A stretch of DNA of 64,000 nucleotides, taken from contig NZ_JAKILD010000024.1 of assembly GCF_023283825.1 (NCBI RefSeq), forward strand, positions 1 through 64,000, in the 5' to 3' direction. The position numbers and the translations under genes were made by a program. The first letter of the stretch is position 1. Each line of letters opens with the position of its first letter. This document shows, piece after piece, positions 18,425-27,958 of this stretch. Origin of the DNA: Shewanella olleyana (GTDB lineage: Bacteria > Pseudomonadota > Gammaproteobacteria > Enterobacterales > Shewanellaceae). The notes below the pieces were generated by a model. The model was given only the letters and a program-made list of their open reading frames with translations, did not search any database and was not told the origin of the DNA.

Positions 18425-19324
18425 TTAGGGATTTAAGGAGGCTAAGTGCGCTTTAGCTTTTGAAACAATATAGTGAGCAATATCATCAACCGAGTGAATA
18501 TCGATTAAATTCACTCGCTCTATTTCAGCTGGCGATGGATTATTCAAGTACAAGATTTTTGCTGCTTCATACACTTTTACAACTTTTTCGGCAATGATTT
18601 CCATAGGGTCAACAAAATCAATCTGCTGAAAAATATCCTGAAGCTGTCCTCTTACTAAACGCAATTCACTACAGCCCAAAATGATAGTATCAGTTCCTTG
18701 TGCGACTAGCGTTTCAATAGCTTTAGCTATTAATTTTATATTATTTGTAACCTTCCCTTCATTGATCCCAAATGAAGTACGTAACTTTTCACCACAAGGT
18801 AACTTTTCACCGCTCAAAGCACCATATATTGCACTATGTACGTATCGTTCCTGAACATCTAAATTAGGCTTATAAAACGATAACTTAGCATCATCTAGGT
18901 ATCTATCAAAAATCCCAGAAAAATAAGTTTCATTGCTAGATAGAACCCCAACGATTGCTTGTGGGTTTTCTTGTTTGATTTTCTCAGTTGTTGCCTGCAG
19001 CATGTCCAGTAAATAAACACCTGTCATTGGTTGCAACGTGTTTCTAAAATAGTGGGCGGTATTGCTAGTAATTACAGCAAAATGAACATGGTTTCGTTCT
19101 AAAAACTTAATTGACTCTAACAATTCAGGTATAGGATCTTCACCGCCTTCATTAATTGCTGCAGAAAGATCTGGGATATCTGGGTTCTTTATCACCAGCA
19201 TTCCCATGTGCTGTTGATCTTTCAATGCGCCATTAGCGACCTCTTCTTTAAAAAGAATATCTTGAAATAAGATATCAGCTTGAGGCCCCATATTACCGAT
19301 AACACCGAAAATTAGATCTTTCAT
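18425..19324 (-). CDS. Aspartate/glutamate racemase family protein with one catalytic Cys
   Basis: Belongs to the PLP-independent Asp/Glu racemase superfamily, which uses two opposed cysteines to exchange the alpha proton. Of 299 residues, the opening is GVIGNMGPQAD. The usual first catalytic motif CNTAH appears as SNTAH (ITSNTAHYF near residues 86-94), so Ser replaces Cys. The second motif LGCSELRLV is intact near residue 220. E. coli L-Asp/Glu racemase YgeA is known to have Thr at the first position, so this may be a stereo-specific racemase or an altered enzyme. The C-terminus has about 40 extra residues. Stands alone. Confidence 0.8.
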   Translation of the reverse strand: MKDLIFGVIGNMGPQADILFQDILFKEEVANGALKDQQHMGMLVIKNPDIPDLSAAINEGGEDPIPELLESIKFLERNHVHFAVITSNTAHYFRNTLQPMTGVYLLDMLQATTEKIKQENPQAIVGVLSSNETYFSGIFDRYLDDAKLSFYKPNLDVQERYVHSAIYGALSGEKLPCGEKLRTSFGINEGKVTNNIKLIAKAIETLVAQGTDTIILGCSELRLVRGQLQDIFQQIDFVDPMEIIAEKVVKVYEAAKILYLNNPSPAEIERVNLIDIHSVDDIAHYIVSKAKAHLASLNP

Positions 19325-19459
19325 TTTCTAACCTGTTTGCATACTCATATAAATTTATGAGTATGATAAAACTCAAGCATAATTCAGGTTAATCACATTT
19401 GAAGGATCTGACCATCAGTTTCAAATCAACTTACTGGTCAACAACAGCCAAGATTGTAC

Positions 19460-19906
19460 TCAAAATAATTTAGTGTAATGATCAAAAGCAGTCGTTTTCG
19501 TATAACCAAGCGACTCATATAAAGCTTTAGCCACATCATTGTCTACTGCAGTTGCTAATTTCACAGTACTTGCATCGGTATATTGGGCAAATAAGTCCAC
19601 TTGTTTAAGCAGTTTATTGGCTACGCCTTGCTGTCTTGCAGATGTCGCTACAAACATATCATTCAGTATCCACATTCGCTTCATCGCAACAGAAGAAAAC
19701 GTAGGATAAAGCTGTATAAACCCTAAACCATCACCTTCCTCATTAGTCGCAATAAAAATCACGGAATCACTCTCTATTAAGCGTTCTTTAATAAATTTCT
19801 TACATTGCTCAAGGTTTGCAGCTTGCCCATAAAATTGACGATATTCATCGAATAAAGCCGTAACTAAATTTAATTGCTCAATAGTCGCTTGGATAATTTT
19901 CAACAC
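19460..19906 (-). CDS. GNAT family N-acetyltransferase
   Basis: 148 residues with the GNAT fold: an N-terminal strand and helix (IIQATIEQL), an acceptor strand (WILNDMFVATSAR), and the acetyl-CoA pyrophosphate loop as RQQGVANKLL near residues 95-104, then ALYESLGYTKT. The likely start is GTG at 19906, which has an AAGGAG site seven bases before it. The acceptor substrate cannot be predicted. It is monocistronic between the racemase-like gene and the RND operon. Confidence 0.82.
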   Translation of the reverse strand: MLKIIQATIEQLNLVTALFDEYRQFYGQAANLEQCKKFIKERLIESDSVIFIATNEEGDGLGFIQLYPTFSSVAMKRMWILNDMFVATSARQQGVANKLLKQVDLFAQYTDASTVKLATAVDNDVAKALYESLGYTKTTAFDHYTKLF

Positions 19907-20290
19907 AGACTCCTTTTAATCTTCAGCCTTTACATGATTCATTTAATTATTGTTCATGCATTAACAGCTGTCTTCCACAAGTTAGTTAACTTACCTCAAA
20001 AAATAAACAACGTCAGTTAACCCCTTTTTATTTTTAGTTAGTGTGAATTTAATCAATCCCACTAAAAATTAAACATTTTGACTACATACCAATATTAACA
20101 TTCTTTACAAAACCACCCAAAACCACATAAAGCACTGAAATAAAAGAGATATAAATTATGGCACAGATACTGCTTTAATCAAACAAAATTAACACCAGCT
20201 ACAACTAGTAACATAGCGCTTACAAGTTAACACTCCACACTTAACTCTATAAGCGTCATTAATTCAAATTATTGAACTGGCAGGTACCTC
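19907..20290. other. AT-rich intergenic region upstream of the RND operon
   Basis: A 384-base divergent gap between the GNAT gene and the efflux operon. It is AT-rich with no usable frame and presumably holds the promoters of both units. No specific operator is recognised. Confidence 0.5.
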
Positions 20291-21400
20291 ATGGATAGGT
20301 TAATCAGCATGAAAAAAATGACAATATCACTATTTTGTATTGCAGCACTGACTACAGGATTAAGTGGATGTACGGGTGAACAAGAAGAATCAAAAGAAGA
20401 AGAAAAATATGCCGTTCCGGTTGAGGTATCACAAGTGACACAAGGTAATGTGTCTTCATTCTATAGTACGACCGCAACGTTAGAAGCGCCTGAAGAAGCT
20501 CATGTAGTCACCCGAATTGCAGGTTTAATTGAAGAGATTAACGTTGAAGAAGGTGACCGAGTAACTAAGGGTCAAGCTTTAGCCACCATTGACGCCAAAC
20601 GCCAGCGTTATGATTACAAACGCTCACAAGCTGAAGTTCAAATTATTGAGCAAGAATTGAACCGCTTAAAGCAAATGAAGAATAAAGAATTTATCAGCCA
20701 AGATGTAATGGCCAAATTAGAGTTCAACTTACAAGCGGCTATCGCTCAACGTGACTTAGCTGAGTTACATGTGATTGAAAGCCAAATTGTGTCACCTATC
20801 GATGGCATCGTCGCAATGAGACATGTCAAAAAAGGTAATATGGCGAAAGAATTCGAGGAGCTATTTTATATTGTTAATCAAGATGAACTACATGGCATTG
20901 TTCACCTTCCAGAGCAGCAATTGACCAGCCTGCGTTTAGGTCAGCAAGCTAAAATTAGTAATCAATACGCTAATAGCGCAGACAGCTCTCAATCTAATGA
21001 AATCATCGCAAACGTATTGCGTATCAGTCCAATCGTAGATGCTCAAAGCGGCACATTTAAAGTCACTATCGCTATTGATAACACCAAAGCAAACCTAAAA
21101 GCCGGTATGTTCACTCGTGTAGAGCTTAAATACGATACCCATGAAGATGTAGTAACCGTGCCTTTCAATGCCGTTATTAATCAAGATGATACTCAAGCTT
21201 TGTATGTGATTGAAGACAATACGGCCACTCGCCGCGAAGTTAAGTTAGGTTATCGTGAAAAAGATAAAGTCGAGGTTATTTCAGGTGTTGAACACGGTGA
21301 GCAGATCGTTATTCGTGGACAACAAAACCTTAAAGATCAATCGTTAGTTGAAATAATTACTCCCCTTTCTTATGCAAAAAACAGCTTAAACGCTAAGTAA
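20291..21400 (+). CDS. RND efflux periplasmic adaptor lipoprotein
   Basis: Membrane-fusion protein linking the RND pumps to an outer-membrane channel. Of 369 residues, the N-terminus is a lipoprotein signal with lipobox LSGC. Lipoyl halves are seen as IEEINVEEGDRVTKGQALATID near residues 77-97 and VSPIDGIVAMRHVKKGN near 167. The barrel strand is LKAGMFTRVEL, followed by a membrane-proximal domain. An ATG at 20309 (MKKMTISLFC) gives a cleaner signal peptide and may be the true start. First gene of a three-gene operon, 10 bases before the first RND gene. No TetR-type regulator lies next to it. Confidence 0.92.
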   Translation: MDRLISMKKMTISLFCIAALTTGLSGCTGEQEESKEEEKYAVPVEVSQVTQGNVSSFYSTTATLEAPEEAHVVTRIAGLIEEINVEEGDRVTKGQALATIDAKRQRYDYKRSQAEVQIIEQELNRLKQMKNKEFISQDVMAKLEFNLQAAIAQRDLAELHVIESQIVSPIDGIVAMRHVKKGNMAKEFEELFYIVNQDELHGIVHLPEQQLTSLRLGQQAKISNQYANSADSSQSNEIIANVLRISPIVDAQSGTFKVTIAIDNTKANLKAGMFTRVELKYDTHEDVVTVPFNAVINQDDTQALYVIEDNTATRREVKLGYREKDKVEVISGVEHGEQIVIRGQQNLKDQSLVEIITPLSYAKNSLNAK

Positions 21401-21410
21401 GGATACAACT

Positions 21411-24400
21411 ATGTCATTGATTAATACCTCGGTTAAACGTCCCGTGACCGTGTGGATGTTTATGCTTGCCATTATGCTTTTCGGCATGGTTGGCTTCACT
21501 CGCTTAGCGGTTAAATTACTGCCAGATTTAAGTTATCCGAGTGTCACGGTTCGTACAGCTTATGATGGCGCTGCGCCCGTTGAAGTTGAACAACTTATTT
21601 CCAAACCAATTGAAGAAGCCGTTGGTGTTGTAAAAGGATTACGTAAAATCAGCTCTATTTCACGCTCAGGCATGTCAGATGTGGTGCTCGAGTTTGAATG
21701 GGGCACCAATATGGATATGGCTAGCCTAGAAGTACGCGAAAAAATCGATACGATTGAGCTGCCATTAGATATTAATAAGCCGCTATTACTGCGCTTTAAC
21801 CCTAATTTAGATCCAATTATGCGCTTAGCGTTATCCGTGCCTGATGCCAGCGAGTCTGAATTAAAAGGCATGAGAACCTTTGCCGAGGAAGAACTAAAAC
21901 GCCGACTAGAAGCCTTATCTGGTGTTGCTGCTGTGCGCTTATCAGGTGGTTTAGAGCAAGAAGTTCATATTCTATTAAACCAACAAAAGCTTCAGCAGTT
22001 AAACCTCAATGCTGATGATATAAAACGTCGTATTAATGAAGAAAATATTAATTTATCGGCAGGTAAAGTGATTCAAGGGGACAAAGAATACTTAGTCAGA
22101 ACCTTAAATCAGTTTAATTCGCTTGAAGAATTGCGTGACGTGATTGTATATCGAAATGGTCAAACCTTAATTCGCTTACGTGAAGTAGCCGACATTGTGG
22201 ACGGGTATAAAGAGCGCAGCGATGTCACCCGTATTGGCGATGTCGAGTCGATTGAACTAGCCATTTATAAGGAAGGTGATGCCAATACAGTTTCTGTGGC
22301 TCAAAAGATTAAGGCAGAGCTTGATAACCTCAATGCTGAGTCTGAAGAGAATCAGTTAAAAGTCATTTACGACCAATCAGAATTTATTCAAAGCGCAGTC
22401 AGCGAAGTCACATCTGCCGCTTTATTCGGTAGTTTGCTCGCTATGCTAGTGATTTACCTATTTTTGCGCGACATTATTGCTACGTTAATTATTTCTATCT
22501 CAATCCCATTTTCGGTCATAGCCACCTTTAACATGATGTACTTTGCAGATATCAGCTTAAACATCATGTCACTGGGGGGAATAGCATTAGCCATCGGCTT
22601 ATTAGTCGATAACGCAATTGTCGTACTGGAAAATATTGACCGATATAAAGCTCAAGGGTTAGCAAGGTTAGAGGCCGCGGTAACAGGCAGTAAAGAAGTG
22701 GCAGGTGCAATTTTTGCCTCCACCCTCACCACATTAGCTGTATTTGTACCGTTAGTTTTCGTTGACGGTATCGCTGGCGCCTTGTTCTCAGACCAAGCGC
22801 TCACTGTTACTTTTGCGCTATTAGCATCACTTTTTGTCGCCTTAACTGCGATTCCAATGCTGGCCTCACGCCAAGGGTTTACTCAATTACCAGAAGAGAC
22901 GGTAACAGAACCTAAAGCTAAACCTACAACCACTAAAGGTAAAATTGGTCACTACTTAGTATTAATATTAGGTTTCCCGTTTAAATTAGTATTGAGTTAC
23001 TTGCCAAATGCGATGCTAAATTTAGTGATTATTTTAACTCGCTTTTTCTCATGGTTATTTAGTCTTGTGATGCGCCCACTGAGCGCAGGATTCAATTTAT
23101 TCTATCGCTTTATTGAAGGCATTTATCACCGTGTATTAAAGCATGCAATGACACATAAAGTCGTTACCGTGATTATCGCTATTATGCTGACTGTTGGAGC
23201 TGGCAGCCTGTTCCCGAGATTAGGCGTCGAGTTAATTCCACCAATGAACCAAGGTGAGTTTTACGTTGAGATATTATTACCACCTGGGACAGCGGTTCAA
23301 AAAACCGATTCCGTACTTGAAGAACTCGCTTACTCAATCAGTGATAGTGAAGATGTTAAACACACATTCAGCCAAGCTGGCAGTGGCGGGCTAATGACCT
23401 CTGATACCGCACGTGGCGGTGAAAACTGGGGGCGTTTACAAGTTGTCCTAGCAAACACTCAAGCTTTCGATACTGTTGCTGCAACTTTACGAGAAACAGC
23501 AAGACGTATACCGGCGCTCGATGCGAAAATTGAACACCCTGAGCTATTCAGTTTTAAAACGCCATTAGAAATTGAACTATCAGGCTATGATTTAGCGCAA
23601 TTAAAACAAAGTGGTGATCAACTCGTATCAGCACTGTCGCAATCAACTCGATTTAGCGATATCAATACATCCCTTCGTGACGGTCAGCCTGAAATCAGTA
23701 TCCGATTTGACCATGCTCGACTAGCTGCGCTTGATTTAGACGCACCAACTGTCGCAAGTCGCATTGCCCACCGTGTTGGCGGTACCATTGCCAGTCAATA
23801 TACAGTGCGCGATCGTAAAGTCGATATTCTCGTACGCAGTGAATTAGCTGAACGAAACAACATAGAAGATGTGAATGCATTAATCATCAACCCTAATAGC
23901 CAACATGCCATTCCATTAAGTGCGGTAGCCGATGTGTCATTGCAAGTTGGCCCGTCTGCCATTAACCGTGTGAGTCAGCAGCGTGTGGCAATTGTTTCGG
24001 CTAACTTAAGTTATGGTGATTTAAGTGAAGCGGTTAAAGAAGCACAGCTTATCTTAAACCAGCAGCAATTCCCTTCTTCTATTCAGGCTCGTTTTGGCGG
24101 ACAAAATGAAGAAATGGAACATTCTTTTGAATCACTAAAAATTGCATTAGTGCTTGCTGTGTTCTTGGTTTATTTAGTTATGGCGAGTCAGTTTGAGTCG
24201 CTATTGCACCCTTTACTGATTTTATTCGCTGTACCTATGGCTGTTGGTGGCAGTGTTATTGGGCTTTTTGTCACTGGTACACATATCAGTGTCGTCGTCT
24301 TCATCGGCTTAATTATGTTGGCAGGTATTGTGGTAAACAACGCCATTATATTAGTCGATCGAATTAACCAATTGCGTAAAGAAGGCATAGAAAAAGACCA

Positions 24401-24683
24401 AGCAATTAGCATTGCTGCTAAGTCACGTCTTCGCCCAATCATGATGACAACCATGACAACGACACTTGGTTTATTACCGATGGCAATTGGTGTTGGAGAT
24501 GGTAGTGAAATACGCGCTCCTATGGCTATTACGGTTATTTTTGGCTTAAGTATGTCAACCATGCTGACGCTGTTAGTGATCCCTGCCCTGTACGGCATTT
24601 TCGATAAGAAAAACTATCAACAAACGGATGCAGAGCAAACGGCAAAAGTGTCAACTGAACCTTCAATGGAGGGCCAGTCATGA
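21411..24683 (+). CDS. RND efflux transporter permease (AcrB/HAE1-like), first
   Basis: Inner-membrane proton-driven exporter of 1090 residues with the usual RND plan: TM1, a large periplasmic loop, TM2-6, a second loop, TM8-12. The TM4 proton-relay motif reads GLLVDNAIVVLENI, so Asp-Asn replaces the Asp-Asp of AcrB, as in many divergent HAE1 pumps. An additional hydrophilic/hydrophobic stretch after TM6 (about residues 495-570) is longer than in AcrB. It overlaps the next RND gene by four bases (ATGA). Substrate unknown. Confidence 0.95.
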   Translation: MSLINTSVKRPVTVWMFMLAIMLFGMVGFTRLAVKLLPDLSYPSVTVRTAYDGAAPVEVEQLISKPIEEAVGVVKGLRKISSISRSGMSDVVLEFEWGTNMDMASLEVREKIDTIELPLDINKPLLLRFNPNLDPIMRLALSVPDASESELKGMRTFAEEELKRRLEALSGVAAVRLSGGLEQEVHILLNQQKLQQLNLNADDIKRRINEENINLSAGKVIQGDKEYLVRTLNQFNSLEELRDVIVYRNGQTLIRLREVADIVDGYKERSDVTRIGDVESIELAIYKEGDANTVSVAQKIKAELDNLNAESEENQLKVIYDQSEFIQSAVSEVTSAALFGSLLAMLVIYLFLRDIIATLIISISIPFSVIATFNMMYFADISLNIMSLGGIALAIGLLVDNAIVVLENIDRYKAQGLARLEAAVTGSKEVAGAIFASTLTTLAVFVPLVFVDGIAGALFSDQALTVTFALLASLFVALTAIPMLASRQGFTQLPEETVTEPKAKPTTTKGKIGHYLVLILGFPFKLVLSYLPNAMLNLVIILTRFFSWLFSLVMRPLSAGFNLFYRFIEGIYHRVLKHAMTHKVVTVIIAIMLTVGAGSLFPRLGVELIPPMNQGEFYVEILLPPGTAVQKTDSVLEELAYSISDSEDVKHTFSQAGSGGLMTSDTARGGENWGRLQVVLANTQAFDTVAATLRETARRIPALDAKIEHPELFSFKTPLEIELSGYDLAQLKQSGDQLVSALSQSTRFSDINTSLRDGQPEISIRFDHARLAALDLDAPTVASRIAHRVGGTIASQYTVRDRKVDILVRSELAERNNIEDVNALIINPNSQHAIPLSAVADVSLQVGPSAINRVSQQRVAIVSANLSYGDLSEAVKEAQLILNQQQFPSSIQARFGGQNEEMEHSFESLKIALVLAVFLVYLVMASQFESLLHPLLILFAVPMAVGGSVIGLFVTGTHISVVVFIGLIMLAGIVVNNAIILVDRINQLRKEGIEKDQAISIAAKSRLRPIMMTTMTTTLGLLPMAIGVGDGSEIRAPMAITVIFGLSMSTMLTLLVIPALYGIFDKKNYQQTDAEQTAKVSTEPSMEGQS

Positions 24684-27600
24684 GTAAAGAACACACTAAT
24701 ACGCAAAGCATGAAAGATGAGCAGCCAGGCTTTAGTATCACCAAATTGGCGATAAAGAGACCTGTCACAACGAGTATGTTCTTCCTTGCCATTTTATTGT
24801 TTGGTATGGCTTCAAGCCGCTTGTTACCTCTGGAAATGTTTCCAGGGATCGACATCCCACAAATTCAGGTCAATGTGCCGTATAAAGGCTCAACACCTGC
24901 AGAAGTCGAGCGCGATATTACTCGTGTGTTAGAAGAATCATTGGCAACCATGAGCGGCATCGAAGAGGTGCGATCTAACTCTTCACAAGATGGCGCGAAT
25001 ATTCAACTTAACATGAAATGGGGTGAAGATGTCGCCACTAAAAGCTTAGAGGCTCGGGAGAAAATTGATTCAGTAAGGCACTTACTTCCTAAAGATGTTG
25101 AGCGAGTATTTATTCAGCAGTTCTCAACTGCAGACATGCCAGTGCTCACCATACGGATCTCAAGTGAGCGAGAGTTATCTAACGCTTTTGACTTACTCGA
25201 TAAACAGCTTCGTAAGCCACTTGAACGTATTGAAGGCGTTTCTAAAGTCACTCTCTATGGTGTTGATCAAAAACAAATAGAGATCAGGCTAGATGCAGAC
25301 AAGCTTGCAGCCTCTGGCATTAATCCAGCAGAGCTTAGGCAACGTCTGCAATTAGAGAACTTTGTTATTAGTGCAGGCACAGTGCGTAATAATAATCAGG
25401 TGTTCCAAGTATCGCCTAAAGGTGAGTTTTTATCGCTTGAAGATATCAAAGCGGTGAAACTTAATACCACAACCACTGTGGGTGATATCGCCTCTGTTAA
25501 ATTTACTTTGCCAGAGCCTTTTGAAGGCCGTCATTTAGATCAAAAGTATGCTGTCGGTTTAGATGTATTTAAAGAATCTGGTGCAAACCTCGTGCATGTA
25601 TCTGAGCGAGTTCTAAAAGTCATTGAACAAACTAAACAAGACCAGCAATTCCAAGGCATCAAGCTCTTTGTCATGGAAGACCAAGCCTATGGGGTTAAAT
25701 CATCATTACAAGATTTGCTGATTTCAGGCTTAATCGGTGCCTTCTTATCTTTTGGGGTTCTGTATTTATTTTTACGTAACCTGAAAATGACTCTGGTGGT
25801 GGTTTCATCGGTACCTATTTCAATTTGTATGACGCTTGCTGGTATGTATTTACTGGGTTACAGCTTAAATATTCTATCAATGATGGGACTGTTATTAGCA
25901 GTGGGTATGCTGATTGATAATGCGGTTGTGGTTACCGAAAGCGTATTGCAAGAAAAACAACGCAATGGCTTAACAGGCCAAGAAGATACTGGGTCTCAGA
26001 GCCAAAAAGATACTAGGCCCCAGTGCCAAAAGGCCAATGAGTCAGCGGTATTAACAGGAGTAGAGAAAGTTGCCTTAGCAGTACTGGCCGGTACGTTAAC
26101 CACAGCGATTGTATTTTTGCCTAACATTGTGGGAGTAAAGGTTGAGCTAACCATTTTCCTTGAACATGTGGCAATCTCAATTTGTATTTCCCTGGCAGCC
26201 TCTTTATTAGTGGCAAAAACACTCATTCCGTTACTGCTCACCAAGCTGCATTTTGAAATTGATACCGAAGAAAAAGAATCTAAGCTGCAACACTATTATC
26301 AGCGCAGTTTAAGCTGGGTGTTAGCCCATTCGAAAATATCAGGAGTAGTAGCGGTATTTATCCTTGTTTCTACTGCCCTTCCCTTGAGCTTAGTAAAACA
26401 AGATCAATCTGATGGTGAAGGCAACGACCGTCTCTATATTAACTATCAATTAGAAGGACGCCATAACCTTAAAGTCACCGAAGCCATGATTAATCAAATG
26501 GAAGACTATCTTTATAGTAATAAAGAAGCATTCATGATTGATTCAGTTTATAGCTATTATTCAGCTGACAGTATTCAAACCACGATTCTATTGGAAAAAG
26601 ACATAGAAACTCCGATGTCAGAGCTTAAGGAAACTATTCGAGAAGGTTTCCCTAAATACGCCGCTGCCACACCTCAATTTGGTTGGGGCAACGAAAATTC
26701 AGGGTTAAGAATTACCTTAACGGGTCGTTCAACTTCCGAGTTAATCACCTTAAGCCAACAAGTCGTACCGTTATTAAGCGCCATTGAAGGACTTGAAGAT
26801 GTACGCTCAGAAGTCAATGCAGCCCAACAAGAAGTGGTTGTGACGATTAATCGAGAAATGGCAGCGCGATTAGACTTAAAGCTCAATGAAGTTGCATCGC
26901 ATATTTCGATGGCACTTCGCGGCTCACCACTACGCTCATTCAGACATGATCCCAACGGCGAATTACGCATTGAATTAGCTTACGACAAAAGCTGGCAACG
27001 TTCTTTAGAGCAACTAAAACAACTGCCAATTATTCGTAAAGGTGAACGGGTATACAGCTTAGATAACTTAGCTGAGATTAAAATCCAGCCGCGTTTTGAC
27101 ACCATTAGACATTACAATCGCCAAACTGCACTATCTATTGGCGCCAACGTCAACGAAATCACCACTGAAGAGGCTCAAGAACAAATAGAAAAAGTCATGC
27201 AGAATGTTAACTTCCCATATGGTTATGACTATAGCTTACGTGGTGGTTTTCAACGTCAAGATGAAGACCAGTCAATTATGGCAGTGAACATGATTTTAGC
27301 GCTGGCAATGATTTATATCGTTATGGCAGCGCTGTTTGAATCACTGTTATTACCCACTGCGATTATTAGCTCAATCTTGTTTTCAATTACAGGTGTATTT
27401 TGGGCGTTATGGATATCAGGCACAGCGATGTCGGTCATGGCAATGATAGGGATCCTTATCTTGATGGGGATCGTAGTAAACAACGGGATTGTGCTGGTTG
27501 ACCAAATTAACCAGATGACACCTAAACTTACTGATCTTTCGACAACCATAAAATCAATTTGTATTACGCGATTACGTCCAGTATTGATGACAGTGGCAAC

Positions 27601-27835
27601 AACAGTGTTGGGTCTTGTGCCATTAGCAATGGGAGACACTCAAATAGGCGGCGGTGGACCACCTTACTCACCCATGGCGATTGCTATTATTGGTGGATTA
27701 AGCTTCTCCACCATCACAAGTTTATATTTGGTGCCTTTGTGCTATCAAGCCTTGTACCGTATCCGTTATCAATCTTCAGTTAAATTAGGTTTAGCTGACA
27801 AAAGAGCAAAAAAGCTGCTACCTTGGACATTATAA
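24680..27835 (+). CDS. RND efflux transporter permease (AcrB/HAE1-like), second
   Basis: Second RND pump of the same operon, 1051 residues, paralogous to the first but clearly diverged. TM4 again has Asp-Asn (GMLIDNAVVVTESV). Immediately after TM4 lies a hydrophilic insertion built on an eight-residue repeat (QEDTGSQS, QKDTRPQC), encoded by a 24-bp tandem duplication. With the first RND protein it may form a mixed trimer, as known for MdtB/MdtC; that is inference from the paired genes. It ends in a lysine-rich tail. Confidence 0.94.
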   Translation: MSKEHTNTQSMKDEQPGFSITKLAIKRPVTTSMFFLAILLFGMASSRLLPLEMFPGIDIPQIQVNVPYKGSTPAEVERDITRVLEESLATMSGIEEVRSNSSQDGANIQLNMKWGEDVATKSLEAREKIDSVRHLLPKDVERVFIQQFSTADMPVLTIRISSERELSNAFDLLDKQLRKPLERIEGVSKVTLYGVDQKQIEIRLDADKLAASGINPAELRQRLQLENFVISAGTVRNNNQVFQVSPKGEFLSLEDIKAVKLNTTTTVGDIASVKFTLPEPFEGRHLDQKYAVGLDVFKESGANLVHVSERVLKVIEQTKQDQQFQGIKLFVMEDQAYGVKSSLQDLLISGLIGAFLSFGVLYLFLRNLKMTLVVVSSVPISICMTLAGMYLLGYSLNILSMMGLLLAVGMLIDNAVVVTESVLQEKQRNGLTGQEDTGSQSQKDTRPQCQKANESAVLTGVEKVALAVLAGTLTTAIVFLPNIVGVKVELTIFLEHVAISICISLAASLLVAKTLIPLLLTKLHFEIDTEEKESKLQHYYQRSLSWVLAHSKISGVVAVFILVSTALPLSLVKQDQSDGEGNDRLYINYQLEGRHNLKVTEAMINQMEDYLYSNKEAFMIDSVYSYYSADSIQTTILLEKDIETPMSELKETIREGFPKYAAATPQFGWGNENSGLRITLTGRSTSELITLSQQVVPLLSAIEGLEDVRSEVNAAQQEVVVTINREMAARLDLKLNEVASHISMALRGSPLRSFRHDPNGELRIELAYDKSWQRSLEQLKQLPIIRKGERVYSLDNLAEIKIQPRFDTIRHYNRQTALSIGANVNEITTEEAQEQIEKVMQNVNFPYGYDYSLRGGFQRQDEDQSIMAVNMILALAMIYIVMAALFESLLLPTAIISSILFSITGVFWALWISGTAMSVMAMIGILILMGIVVNNGIVLVDQINQMTPKLTDLSTTIKSICITRLRPVLMTVATTVLGLVPLAMGDTQIGGGGPPYSPMAIAIIGGLSFSTITSLYLVPLCYQALYRIRYQSSVKLGLADKRAKKLLPWTL
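25978..26025 (+). repeat. 24-bp tandem duplication inside the second RND gene
   Basis: Two 24-base units (25978-26001 and 26002-26025) match at 19 of 24 positions, and a partial third begins at 26026. They encode a hydrophilic cytoplasmic loop repeat after TM4. Reading frame is kept because 24 is a multiple of three. Confidence 0.8.
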
Positions 27836-27869
27836 TTATAATTGATTGATAAGTAATACGAACGCTTAA

Positions 27870-27936
27870 CCATCTTTGCCAGTCGCTTTACAGATTAAGT
27901 CGCTTTACAGATTAAGTAAATTTACTGGCAAGATGG
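27870..27936 (+). repeat. Inverted repeat enclosing a 17-bp tandem duplication
   Basis: The arms CCATCTTTGCCAGT (27870-27883) and ACTGGCAAGATGG (27924-27936) pair except for one unpaired base. Between and overlapping them lies a perfect direct duplication of 17 bases (27881-27897 and 27898-27914). It sits 22 bases before the metallo-hydrolase start, after the RND operon, and could be a terminator without a U-tract or a leader structure. Confidence 0.6.
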
Positions 27937-27958
27937 TCAAACAACACAGGAGCTTGTA

